Origin: an uncultured Sphingobacterium sp.
GTDB lineage: Bacteria; Bacteroidota; Bacteroidia; Sphingobacteriales; Sphingobacteriaceae
Direction of reading: 5' to 3'
Assembly: GCA_947630335.1 (NCBI GenBank)
Contig: CANRHE010000005.1
Coordinates: 1-44,890 of the forward strand
Length of the DNA: 44,890 nt
The notes under the pieces: model-generated
What the model was told of the DNA's origin: nothing
The model's input: only the letters and a program-made list of their open reading frames with translations
The model's database searches: none
Position numbers and translations under genes: made by a program
Part shown: piece after piece, positions 1-7,872 of the stretch
Position numbering within the stretch: position 1 is the stretch's first letter
Layout of the letters: each line of letters starts with the position of its first letter

Positions 1-39
1 CCGATTGGCTTCAATGAAAATATTTCTTAAATAATTCAT
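1..39 (-). CDS. Probable 5' end of a gene running off the left edge
   Basis: On the minus strand an ATG at 39-37 opens a frame that stays open to the window edge, giving 13 residues beginning MNYLRNIFIEANR. A perfect TAnnTTTG element (TATATTTG on the minus strand, 56-49) sits 9 bases before the ATG, the right place for a Bacteroidota promoter. Thirteen residues are too few to name a family. It would be divergent from the sulfatase gene. It may also be chance. Confidence 0.3.
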   Translation of the reverse strand, partial: MNYLRNIFIEANR

Positions 40-48
40 ATATCATCA

Positions 49-56
49 CAAATATA
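49..56 (-). promoter_or_regulatory. Minus-7 promoter element for the left-edge gene
   Basis: TATATTTG on the minus strand matches TAnnTTTG exactly. No TTTG was found at the usual minus-33 distance, so this is a half-match only. Confidence 0.3.
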
Positions 57-282
57 AAACAAAAACTCGTTTATTCATAAATAAAGAAATAAAATATTGT
101 AAAAAATCTTTTATCAGAATTAAAAAGCGAATCAATTATAATGTTTGACAAACTCTAAAAAAAATCCTCACTAGATTTGTATAGACAGATGAATACTAAA
201 GTATCAATTAAAGTCCATTTATGAGGGCAGCAAGAAAAATTATTATGTAGCACTTATGATACGACATTATCTTGATTGCAAC

Positions 283-329
283 CGTTTAAAAATCTATATT
301 TAGCGATTATTTGTAAACTTTTTTAAACG
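283..329. repeat. 10-bp inverted repeat upstream of the sulfatase
   Basis: The arms CGTTTAAAAA (283-292) and TTTTTAAACG (320-329) are exact reverse complements separated by 27 bases, and the right arm ends 16 bases before the sulfatase ATG. It could be an operator or a 5'-UTR hairpin. The 345-base leader region otherwise holds a TAGATTTG element at 172-179 (plus strand) and no credible gene. Confidence 0.35.
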
Positions 330-345
330 ATTAAGAGATTAAAAC

Positions 346-1728
346 ATGATCAAGAAGCTCCTTTTAGGATCATTTATTATTATGTCAGGTATATCCATGT
401 CATATGGGCAACAGAAAAAACCTAATATTGTATTCATACTAGCGGATGATTTGGGTTATGCGGATATAGGTGCATATGGACAAACGAAAATCAAAACTCC
501 TCATTTGGATAATCTTGCTAAACAAGGTATGATATTTACGGAGTTTTATACGGGGACTTCGGTATGTGCTCCATCACGCTCATCACTGTTGACCGGTCAA
601 CATACAGGACATACTTATATACGAGGTAACAAAGAATTAGAGCCCGAAGGTCAAGAGCCATTAGTAGATTCTGTAGTCACCTTTGCTATGCAGTTGAAAG
701 ATGCAGGATACGCTACTGGCGCATTTGGAAAATGGGGATTAGGTATGGTGGGTACTTCAGGAGATCCAAATAGAAAGGGATTCGATAATTTCTATGGCTA
801 TAACTGCCAAAGACAGGCTCATACATACTATCCTACCCACCTGTGGGATAATCAAGAGAAAGTAGAATTTAAAGATCAAAATGTATATGCCGCTGATTTA
901 ATCCAAGAAAAAACTTTAGCATTTATAGATGAAAATAAAGATAATCCTTTCTTTCTATTTGTACCTACAGTATTACCTCATGCCGAATTAGCTGGTCCTC
1001 AAGATAGCCTATATCGTATCTACGAGAACCAATTTGAAGAAACCCCTTTCAAGCATAATCATTATGCTAATGTCGATAAACCGAGAGCTATGTATGCGTC
1101 TATGGTTGCAAGACTAGATCTACATGTAGGGCAAATAATAGAGAAACTAAATGAATTAGGGCTAGCTGAGAATACAATCGTGATGTTTGCTAGTGACAAT
1201 GGTGCACACAAAGAAGGTGGAGCAGATCCAGATTTCTTTAATAGCTCGGGGCAATTTAAAGGAATAAAGCGCTCGTTATATGAAGGTGGTTTACGTACTC
1301 CATTTATTGCCTATTGGCCAAATCAAATTAAAGCTAATCAAGTTATAGAACAACCTGCCGCCTTTTGGGATATTATGCCAACAGTATTGGAACTTGCAGA
1401 TGCTCCCAATGAAGCTTATACAGATGGTGTATCTATAGTCCCAACATTATTAGGGAAAGGAAAACAAAAGAAACAGGATTACTTCTATTGGGAATTTCAT
1501 GAAGAAGGTGGTAGACAAGCAGTTCGCCAAGGCGATTGGAAATTGATTATTCAGAAAGTAAAAAATCCTAACGAGACATATTTTGAATTGTTTAATATCA
1601 AAAAAGATCCTTCAGAAAAGCATAACTTAGCCTCTAAAAATCCAAAAAAAGTTAATCAATTAAAAGAATTGATTAAAAAGGCACACAAAGAGAGTGAGAT
1701 ATTTCCATTGTTAAGCAATAATAAATAA
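346..1728 (+). CDS. Secreted S1-family sulfatase
   Basis: 460 aa with a signal peptide (about residues 1-21, basic MIKK then hydrophobic, ending SYG-QQ), so exported to the periplasm or surface. It has the alkaline-phosphatase-fold sulfatase signatures: metal-binding DD at 34-35, C74-A-P-S-R (the Cys-type site converted to formylglycine by a sulfatase-maturating enzyme), K129 in GKWG, and D284-N285 for calcium. Family members hydrolyse sulfate esters of glycans or aryl sulfates; the overall pattern resembles the arylsulfatase A/GalNAc-6-sulfatase group, but the substrate cannot be read from sequence. No maturase (anSME) gene and no susCD pair is adjacent, so the activating enzyme must be elsewhere. 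A small membrane protein follows 13 bases later. Confidence 0.9.
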   Translation: MIKKLLLGSFIIMSGISMSYGQQKKPNIVFILADDLGYADIGAYGQTKIKTPHLDNLAKQGMIFTEFYTGTSVCAPSRSSLLTGQHTGHTYIRGNKELEPEGQEPLVDSVVTFAMQLKDAGYATGAFGKWGLGMVGTSGDPNRKGFDNFYGYNCQRQAHTYYPTHLWDNQEKVEFKDQNVYAADLIQEKTLAFIDENKDNPFFLFVPTVLPHAELAGPQDSLYRIYENQFEETPFKHNHYANVDKPRAMYASMVARLDLHVGQIIEKLNELGLAENTIVMFASDNGAHKEGGADPDFFNSSGQFKGIKRSLYEGGLRTPFIAYWPNQIKANQVIEQPAAFWDIMPTVLELADAPNEAYTDGVSIVPTLLGKGKQKKQDYFYWEFHEEGGRQAVRQGDWKLIIQKVKNPNETYFELFNIKKDPSEKHNLASKNPKKVNQLKELIKKAHKESEIFPLLSNNK

Positions 1729-1741
1729 AAATAGTAAATCT

Positions 1742-2206
1742 ATGTTGGATAGTAGCTTCATATTAATTGTTCACTCTTATTATAGATGGATAGTATTAGT
1801 CATGATGTTACTTCAAGCCTACTGGATTATAAGTAGATACAAACAAGAAAAAAAATTTAGTAAAATAGATTTCAAAATCTTGTTTGTATTTACTACTATT
1901 TTTAATATTCAGTTAGTTATAGGATGGCTACTTTATTTAAATAGTACTTTAGCACTCTCCTTTTGGAATGATATAGCTACCAATGTCAAACATAGACAAA
2001 TACGTTTTTTTGGATTAGAGCATATGTCTATGATGACATTAGCTATTATTTTGTCAAATATCCAAACGTATCGTGCCTATTATAGAATAAACAAAAAAGA
2101 AGTTTTCAAAAGTTTATTCAAAACTTATATCTGGATTTACTTTATTATACTATCATCCATTCCTTGGTCTTTCTCACCTCTAACAAGTAGGCCTAATTTT
2201 AGATAG
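1742..2206 (+). CDS. Four-helix membrane protein, cytochrome-b-like
   Basis: 154 aa, mostly hydrophobic, with four probable transmembrane helices (about 6-29, 46-68, 92-110, 126-146). Helix 1 carries H11-S-Y-Y-R15-W16 and helix 3 begins E93-H94. Small Bacteroidota proteins with an HSxxRW first helix and a second intramembrane His are often annotated as cytochrome b, and two in-membrane histidines would suit haem ligation; that assignment is inference. It starts 13 bases after the sulfatase stop and is probably co-transcribed. Only an AT-rich 7-bp hairpin (2210-2216/2232-2238) separates it from the convergent GreA-like gene. Confidence 0.65.
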   Translation: MLDSSFILIVHSYYRWIVLVMMLLQAYWIISRYKQEKKFSKIDFKILFVFTTIFNIQLVIGWLLYLNSTLALSFWNDIATNVKHRQIRFFGLEHMSMMTLAIILSNIQTYRAYYRINKKEVFKSLFKTYIWIYFIILSSIPWSFSPLTSRPNFR

Positions 2207-2237
2207 TACAAAATACTAAAGTATAAAAGTCGTATTT

Positions 2238-2696
2238 TTATTCCAAACTAATAATGGTGTGTTCATTCCCATTGAACTTGACAACATCTGCTACTTTTTT
2301 TCCTAATAATAATTGTCCTAATGGTGAAGCTGGCGAAATGACGTAAATCGTCGCGTCATTCATCTTAAGCACTCCAATACTAATACAGATAAAATATAGA
2401 CCTAAGTTGGTACTAACTAAAGTTCCAGGTACAACTAGTTTGCCTTTATTTACCAAATTTGTATTTAACAAAATGGTTTGGTCATTTTCTGCAAGAGCAA
2501 GTTGTTTCTGATAGCGATTAATATCCTGCTGAACCATTTCTCTACTGGTCTCATACTTATCTCCTGCACTACTCTTAGTGTCATTTGCTAGTGCTTCATC
2601 AGCATCTCTTAAACCAGCTTTAATATCATCTATACGTCTATGAACGATATTTAAACATTCTTCTAATAGTTGTGATTTTGATATCATAATATCCAT
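2238..2696 (-). CDS. GreA/GreB-family transcription elongation factor-like protein
   Basis: 152 aa. The first 75 residues are helical and charged, like the Gre coiled coil, and the end contains SPASPLGQLLLGKKVADVV, the C-terminal Gre-domain signature that binds RNA polymerase. Gre proteins stimulate transcript cleavage in backtracked polymerase; the N-terminal tip residues are not clearly the GreA pattern, so this may be a Gre-like anti-cleavage or regulatory paralogue. Two starts are possible, ATG at 2696 (MDIMISK) or ATG at 2687 (MISKSQ). The first lies 1 base after the U-tract of the upstream terminator, so the second, or read-through expression, is plausible. Confidence 0.75.
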   Translation of the reverse strand: MDIMISKSQLLEECLNIVHRRIDDIKAGLRDADEALANDTKSSAGDKYETSREMVQQDINRYQKQLALAENDQTILLNTNLVNKGKLVVPGTLVSTNLGLYFICISIGVLKMNDATIYVISPASPLGQLLLGKKVADVVKFNGNEHTIISLE

Positions 2697-2697
2697 T

Positions 2698-2728
2698 AAA
2701 AAAGCGTCTAACTGAACAAGTTAGACGC
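2698..2728 (-). terminator. Rho-independent terminator of the lipoprotein gene
   Basis: A perfect 10-bp stem (GCGTCTAACT 2704-2713 / AGTTAGACGC 2719-2728) with a 5-base loop is followed on the minus strand by six T (2703-2698). It lies just downstream of the lipoprotein stop at 2752 and directly against the start of the GreA-like gene. Confidence 0.85.
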
Positions 2729-2751
2729 TCCTAGTATCTTAAAATTAAAAT

Positions 2752-3261
2752 TTAATTATTCTTAGAAGGTTTCTCTTCTTTAGCTTTTTTACTGATATCA
2801 TTTACTAGCCCTTTAACAGTAGATTCTGTATTTTGAGCAGCCTTTTTCAAATCAGTTCCCGCTTGGTCGAGCTTTTGTTTAATAGCATTATTAGCACTAT
2901 CTAGATCATTAGATTTGATAGTATCAGCTATTTCTTTCATTTTATGATTAGAAGAAATAATCGATTGCTTTGTTTTCTCCAATACTGCTACTGCTTCATT
3001 AAGTGCTTTCTCAGCTGCCAATTGAGCATTTTTATCTCCGTTAGCTATTGCCATATTATAGGCTTCTTTAGCTTTTTTAAAGTTCTCTTCGGCAATATCT
3101 GAATCTTCATCAGCAATTTTGTTCAAAGAGTCAATAGTCTCCTCTAATTTTTCGCCATCTTCTATTGTACTTTGTACATCTGATTTACTAGTCATTGTAC
3201 TATTACAAGAAGTCAACATAAAAGCTATTATTGAAGTAGCTAATAGTATATTTTTTCTCAT
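2752..3261 (-). CDS. Helical lipoprotein of unknown function
   Basis: 169 aa with a lipoprotein signal peptide (MRKNILLATSIIAFMLTSC) whose lipobox LTSC gives a lipidated C19. The remainder is rich in Ala, Lys, Glu and Asp and is almost entirely predicted helix or coiled coil. There is no catalytic motif. It would sit in the periplasm or outer membrane. It begins 67 bases after folD ends and is closed by the terminator at 2698-2728, so it is either the last gene of the lepA-folD unit or its own unit. Function not recognised. Confidence 0.7.
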   Translation of the reverse strand: MRKNILLATSIIAFMLTSCNSTMTSKSDVQSTIEDGEKLEETIDSLNKIADEDSDIAEENFKKAKEAYNMAIANGDKNAQLAAEKALNEAVAVLEKTKQSIISSNHKMKEIADTIKSNDLDSANNAIKQKLDQAGTDLKKAAQNTESTVKGLVNDISKKAKEEKPSKNN

Positions 3262-3328
3262 ATTTTGACTGTATTATTGATAATTAATACTTTTCAGAAA
3301 TAGCAATTTTAGTGCCAACTGAGATTAT

Positions 3329-4216
3329 TTATACTTTTGGGTACACAGTACCTTTAGCTGCCTCTAACGTATTTTTTAATAACCCTACAATAGTCATTAA
3401 TCCAACTCCACCTGGTACAGGAGTGATCCAGGAAGCTTTTTTAGAAACTTCTTCAAAATCAACATCGCCATACAATTTAAAGCCAGATTTAGTCTCTGAA
3501 GAGTTTTCTCTATTAATACCAACGTCTATCACTATAGCACCCTCTTTTACCATATCTGCAGTGACAAAGTTTTTCTTACCAATAGCTGCAACGATGATAT
3601 CGCCACGCAATACTTCAGTTTTCAAATCCTTTGTACGGCTATGTGTTAAAGTTACTGTACAGTTACCAGGATTACTATTACGCGCTAGTAATATACTCAT
3701 AGGAGATCCTACGATATTACTACGACCAACAACAACCGCATGTTTTCCTGAAGTATCTATACCATAATGCTCTAACATCAACATAATACCATACGGTGTA
3801 GCAGGGATAAAACATGGTAGATTGCGCTGCATACGTCCTAAGTTAATAGGATGAAAACCGTCTACATCTTTGCGAACATCTATAGCTTCTGTTATTTTTT
3901 CAGGATCAATATGTTTTGGTAATGGTAATTGCACAATTAAACCGTCAATGCTATCGTCTGCATTAATTTCTTTAATTTTAGCAATTAACTCCTCCTCAGT
4001 AACGGATTCATCATAACGAATATTGGTAGAATCAAATCCTACTAATTCACAATTACGCATTTTACTTGCAACATATGTTTCGCTCCCCCCATCATTACCC
4101 ACTAATATGGCTACTAAATGTGGTTTACGGCCAGATTTTGCAGTAAACTCAGTTGCTTCACGTTTAATATCTTCTTTTATTTTTGCGGATACTTCTTTGC
4201 CGTCTAACAGTTTCAT
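3329..4216 (-). CDS. folD: Methylenetetrahydrofolate dehydrogenase/cyclohydrolase FolD
   Basis: 295 aa, full length for this bifunctional cytosolic enzyme, which interconverts 5,10-methylene-THF, methenyl-THF and 10-formyl-THF and so supplies one-carbon units for purine synthesis. Visible signatures are Y48-VASK52 (catalytic Tyr/Lys), QLPLPKH (96-102), DVDGFHP (117-123), the nucleotide-binding GRSNIVGSP (164-172) and [10 protein letters not shown] (about 266-275). It starts 29 bases after the lepA stop on the same strand, so a lepA-folD operon is likely. The opposite strand is also open for 151 codons, which is a shadow of folD. Confidence 0.97.
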   Translation of the reverse strand: MKLLDGKEVSAKIKEDIKREATEFTAKSGRKPHLVAILVGNDGGSETYVASKMRNCELVGFDSTNIRYDESVTEEELIAKIKEINADDSIDGLIVQLPLPKHIDPEKITEAIDVRKDVDGFHPINLGRMQRNLPCFIPATPYGIMLMLEHYGIDTSGKHAVVVGRSNIVGSPMSILLARNSNPGNCTVTLTHSRTKDLKTEVLRGDIIVAAIGKKNFVTADMVKEGAIVIDVGINRENSSETKSGFKLYGDVDFEEVSKKASWITPVPGGVGLMTIVGLLKNTLEAAKGTVYPKV

Positions 4217-4245
4217 TAATTATATGGTATTAGAGATTATAAATT

Positions 4246-6036
4246 TTAGTCTAACTTTAATACAGCCATAAATGCCGTTTGAGGAATTTCTACGTTACCA
4301 ACCTGACGCATACGTTTCTTACCTTTCTTTTGTTTCTCTAAAAGTTTACGCTTACGAGAGATATCTCCACCGTAACATTTTGCAGTAACATCTTTACGTA
4401 ATGCAGAAATAGTTTCGCGAGCAATAATTTTGGCTCCAATAGAAGCTTGAATACGAATCTCAAATTGTTGACGAGGTAATAATTCTTTCAACTTCTCACA
4501 TATTTTTTTACCAAAGTCATATGCATTACTTCGGTGTATCAATGAGGATAGAGCATCAACGGGTTCATCATTCAAACGAATATCCAATTTTACTAAATCC
4601 GATTGACGATAACCAATTTGATGATAATCAAAAGAAGCATATCCCTTTGAAATAGTCTTAAGCTTGTCGTAGAAATCGAAGACGATCTCTCCCATTGGCA
4701 TTTCAAAAACTAATTCAACACGGTCAGATGTTAAGTAAGATTGATTAACAATCGTACCACGTTTTTGAATACATAGTGACATTACTGGGCCTACAAATTC
4801 TGCCTTCGTAATTATATTCGCCTTAATATAAGGCTCTTCAATAAAATCTAATTTGGAAGGATCAGGTAAATCTGAAGGATTGTGAACTATAATTTCTTCT
4901 TTATCTTTAGCTAAATAAGCACGATACGATACGTTAGGTACAGTCGTAATCACTGTCATGTTGAACTCACGTTCTAAACGTTCTTGGATAATCTCCATGT
5001 GAAGCATACCTAAGAATCCACAACGGAAACCAAAACCTAATGCAGCAGAAGATTCAGGTTCGAATACTAGCGACGCGTCATTAAGTTGCAAACGGTGCAT
5101 AGACTCTCGAAGCTCTTCATAATCCTCCGTATCGACAGGATATATACCCGCGAAAACCATCGGTTTCACCTCTTCAAACCCTTGAATAGCACTCTCACAA
5201 GGTCTTTCCTTATGCGTAATGGTATCCCCTACTTTTACTTCACGAGCTTCTTTAATACCCGAAATAATATAACCAACATCGCCTGTCTTGATAACATCTT
5301 TAGCGACCTGGTTTAACTTTAAAGTACCGACTTCATCAGCAGAATATTCTTTTCCAGTAGCTACAAACTTAACTTTATCACCTTTTCTAATTTCTCCATT
5401 TTCTACTTTAAAGTAGGCCATGATTCCACGGAATGAATTAAACACGGAGTCAAAAATTAAAGCTTGAAGTGGAGCTTGTGGATCACCCTGAGGTGCTGGA
5501 ACACGCTCTACAATTGCTCTCAAAATATCAGGAATACCCATTCCTGTTTTACCAGATGCAGGGATAATATCTTCACGTTTACCACCAATCAGATCTACAA
5601 TTTGGTCTTTTACCTCTTCGGGCATTGCCCCAGGTAAATCCATCTTATTAAGAATAGGAATAATCTCAAGATCATGTTCCATAGCTAAATATAAATTGGA
5701 TATAGTCTGCGCTTGAATACCCTGAGAAGCATCGACAATCAATAAAGCGCCCTCGCACGCAGCAATAGATCTAGAAACTTCGTAGGAAAAATCTACGTGT
5801 CCTGGAGTATCAATCAAGTTAAAAATATATTGCTGACCATCTTGAATATAGTCCATTTGAATAGCATGACTTTTGATAGTGATACCACGTTCACGTTCTA
5901 AGTCCATACTGTCTAGCAATTGAGCTTGCGCTTCACGTTGCGAAATGGTGTTGGTATATTCTAACAATCTATCGGCCAAAGTACTTTTACCATGGTCAAT
6001 ATGTGCGATAATACAAAAATTACGTATATGCTTCAT
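4246..6036 (-). CDS. lepA: Elongation factor 4 (LepA)
   Basis: 596 aa, the usual length. The GTPase motifs are G1 AHIDHGKST (11-19), the switch I region [10 protein letters not shown]3 DTPGHVDF and G4 NKMDLPGA; the LepA-specific C-terminal domain ends in [24 protein letters not shown] sequence. LepA is a ribosome-associated translational GTPase that remodels stalled ribosomes or assists assembly. A perfect minus-7 element lies at 6066-6073 on the minus strand, about 30 bases before the ATG. folD follows and is probably in the same transcript. Confidence 0.98.
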   Translation of the reverse strand: MKHIRNFCIIAHIDHGKSTLADRLLEYTNTISQREAQAQLLDSMDLERERGITIKSHAIQMDYIQDGQQYIFNLIDTPGHVDFSYEVSRSIAACEGALLIVDASQGIQAQTISNLYLAMEHDLEIIPILNKMDLPGAMPEEVKDQIVDLIGGKREDIIPASGKTGMGIPDILRAIVERVPAPQGDPQAPLQALIFDSVFNSFRGIMAYFKVENGEIRKGDKVKFVATGKEYSADEVGTLKLNQVAKDVIKTGDVGYIISGIKEAREVKVGDTITHKERPCESAIQGFEEVKPMVFAGIYPVDTEDYEELRESMHRLQLNDASLVFEPESSAALGFGFRCGFLGMLHMEIIQERLEREFNMTVITTVPNVSYRAYLAKDKEEIIVHNPSDLPDPSKLDFIEEPYIKANIITKAEFVGPVMSLCIQKRGTIVNQSYLTSDRVELVFEMPMGEIVFDFYDKLKTISKGYASFDYHQIGYRQSDLVKLDIRLNDEPVDALSSLIHRSNAYDFGKKICEKLKELLPRQQFEIRIQASIGAKIIARETISALRKDVTAKCYGGDISRKRKLLEKQKKGKKRMRQVGNVEIPQTAFMAVLKLD

Positions 6037-6065
6037 ACAGGTTATATGCCTTCTGTTTTAAAGGG

Positions 6066-6073
6066 CAAATATA
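6066..6073 (-). promoter_or_regulatory. Minus-7 promoter element of lepA
   Basis: TATATTTG on the minus strand matches TAnnTTTG exactly and predicts a leader of roughly 25 bases. No clear minus-33 TTTG was seen. Confidence 0.45.
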
Positions 6074-6221
6074 AAATATTTTAATGAGGAATTGGCTAGT
6101 TATTGATATTATATCAGATTGAATCGGTTATATTATTCCATTTTATGTGAAATATTTATTAGAAAAAATATTTTCGTTCATAAAGACAAGAGCATTGTTA
6201 TATTATTAAAATGAATAATAC

Positions 6222-6259
6222 AAAAAGAGCCTACTTAATTTCAATTAAGTAGGCTCTTT
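6222..6259 (-). terminator. Rho-independent terminator of the aldolase gene
   Basis: A perfect 17-bp inverted repeat (6224-6240 / 6243-6259, core GAGCCTACTTAATT) begins 19 bases after the aldolase stop and is followed by T on the minus strand. It insulates lepA from the aldolase gene. The remaining 6074-6221 is AT-rich with no gene seen. Confidence 0.85.
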
Positions 6260-6277
6260 AATATGTTGATGTTTAAA

Positions 6278-7357
6278 TTATAACTTCGAGTTTACATCAA
6301 TAGCATTTAACTCTTCAAATGCTTGTGTCAATCGAGCTACGAAAGCTTCCTCGCCTTTACGTAACCAAACACGTGGGTCATAGTATTTTTTATTAGGTAC
6401 ATCAGCGCCTTCAGGGTTACCAATTTGACCTTGTAAATAATCATGGTTCTTAGCTTCATAAGCACGTACTCCATCCCAGAAAGCCCATTGCATATCAGTA
6501 TCGATATTCATTTTGATCGCACCATATGATAAAGCTTCTGTAATTTCTTCTGGAGAAGATCCAGAACCACCATGGAATACAAAATTAACTGGTTTTTCAG
6601 CAGTCAAATTGAATTTCTCGCGAATATACTCTTGAGAGTTATGTAAAATAACCGGTTGTAATTTTACGTTACCTGGTTTGTAAACACCATGTACGTTACC
6701 GAAAGCTGCAGCTACTGTAAACTTATCTGATATTTTAGATAATTCTTCGAAAGCATAAGCGACCTCTTCTGGTTGCGTGTATAACTTAGAACTATCAACA
6801 TCTGAATTATCTACTCCATCTTCTTCACCGCCAGTAACACCTAATTCGATTTCAATAGTCATACCTAGAGGTTTCATACGCGCTAAGTATTTAGCTGAAA
6901 TTTCAATATTTTCCTCTAAAGATTCTTCTGATAAATCTAACATGTGTGAAGAAAACAATGGTTTACCATGAATGGCGTGAAATTTCTCACCAGCATCTAA
7001 AAGTCCATCAATCCAAGGTAATAACTTTTTAGCGGCGTGATCAGTATGTAAAATAACCGCAACACCATAGTGCTCTGCTAATAAATGTACGTGTTGAGCA
7101 GCTGAAACCGCACCCAGAACGCATGCTTGTAAATTATCATTATTTAATGATTTACCAGCATAAAACTGTGCTCCACCATTAGATAATTGAATAATTACAG
7201 GAGAATTTACAGCTTTAGCTGTTTCCATTACCGCATTAATTGAATCTGTACCAATTACATTCACTGCAGGAAGAGCGAATTTATGTTTTTTTGCTATTTC
7301 GAATAACTCTTGAACTTGATCGCCAGTTAATACACCTTTAAAATCTTTTAGGCTCAT
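6278..7357 (-). CDS. fbaA: Class II fructose-bisphosphate aldolase
   Basis: 359 aa, matching class IIA (E. coli FbaA-like) aldolases, which cleave fructose-1,6-bisphosphate to DHAP and glyceraldehyde-3-phosphate in glycolysis and run in reverse in gluconeogenesis. HTDHAAKK (104-111) holds the catalytic Asp and a zinc-ligand His; IEIELGVTGGEEDGVD (168-183), NVHGVYKPGN (221-230) and FHGGSGS (261-267) give the other metal and phosphate contacts. It is monocistronic by context, with a strong terminator downstream and a divergent gene upstream. A 7/8 minus-7 match (TACCTTTA, 7400-7393) lies about 36 bases before the ATG. Confidence 0.97.
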   Translation of the reverse strand: MSLKDFKGVLTGDQVQELFEIAKKHKFALPAVNVIGTDSINAVMETAKAVNSPVIIQLSNGGAQFYAGKSLNNDNLQACVLGAVSAAQHVHLLAEHYGVAVILHTDHAAKKLLPWIDGLLDAGEKFHAIHGKPLFSSHMLDLSEESLEENIEISAKYLARMKPLGMTIEIELGVTGGEEDGVDNSDVDSSKLYTQPEEVAYAFEELSKISDKFTVAAAFGNVHGVYKPGNVKLQPVILHNSQEYIREKFNLTAEKPVNFVFHGGSGSSPEEITEALSYGAIKMNIDTDMQWAFWDGVRAYEAKNHDYLQGQIGNPEGADVPNKKYYDPRVWLRKGEEAFVARLTQAFEELNAIDVNSKL

Positions 7358-7418
7358 GATTATAAATCTTATTAAAATTGTTTTCTGTTCCCTAAAGGTA
7401 AGATTATTTTAATAAAAT

Positions 7419-7453
7419 AAAAACAATAGTGTAAAAAATACACTATTGTTTTT
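7419..7453. terminator. Terminator-like hairpin between two divergent genes
   Basis: A perfect 15-bp stem (7419-7433 / 7439-7453, core AACAATAGTGTA) with an A5 loop ends in T on both strands. It lies between the divergent starts of the aldolase (7357) and ArsC-like (7519) genes, where no annotated transcript should end. It may terminate an unannotated short RNA or act as an insulator. Confidence 0.55.
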
Positions 7454-7518
7454 AAACTTATGTTACTCGCAATACGAAGAACTTTACTATTTTTATACTG
7501 AATAATAGATTTAGTATA

Positions 7519-7869
7519 ATGGTAGACGTATACGGTATTAAAAACTGCAACACAGTAAAAAAAGCATTGGATTGGCTTACAACAAATAGTATATCTTTTA
7601 ATTTTCATGATTTCAAGAAAGAACCTGCAACGCTAGAAAAGTTAGAAACATGGCAAAAAACAATATCATGGGAAGTTCTAGTAAATAAAAAAGGAACAAC
7701 TTGGAGAAAATTAAGTGCTGAAGAACAAGCGAAGGTCGTAGATGCTAACTCCGCTAATGCGGTTCTTTTAGAAAATAACAGCATGATTAAAAGACCAATT
7801 ATTGAGTATAAAGATGCCTTATTGGTTGGTTTCGATGAAGATAAATACGCACAAACTTTCTTAGTGTAA
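7519..7869 (+). CDS. ArsC/Spx/YffB-family thioredoxin-fold reductase
   Basis: 116 aa. The opening VDVYGIKNCNTVKKALDWL matches the YffB branch of the ArsC superfamily, with a single active-site cysteine C10 and a later R-P (RPIIEYKDALLVGF) typical of the fold. Family members are arsenate-reductase-like or glutathione-dependent thiol reductases, or transcription regulators such as Spx; the YffB-type substrate is unknown, and arsenate should not be assumed. A TAGATTTA element (7506-7513, 7/8 match) ends 5 bases before the ATG, suggesting a very short or absent leader. The M1 peptidase gene starts 3 bases after its stop. Confidence 0.88.
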   Translation: MVDVYGIKNCNTVKKALDWLTTNSISFNFHDFKKEPATLEKLETWQKTISWEVLVNKKGTTWRKLSAEEQAKVVDANSANAVLLENNSMIKRPIIEYKDALLVGFDEDKYAQTFLV

Positions 7870-7872
7870 ATT

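Noticed and set aside
222..251. Nine-codon frame MRAARKIIM upstream of the sulfatase
   Set aside because: Too short, with no promoter and no coupling to the sulfatase start.
3312..3767. 151-codon open frame on the plus strand
   Set aside because: Lies wholly antisense to the conserved folD gene and has no recognisable family.
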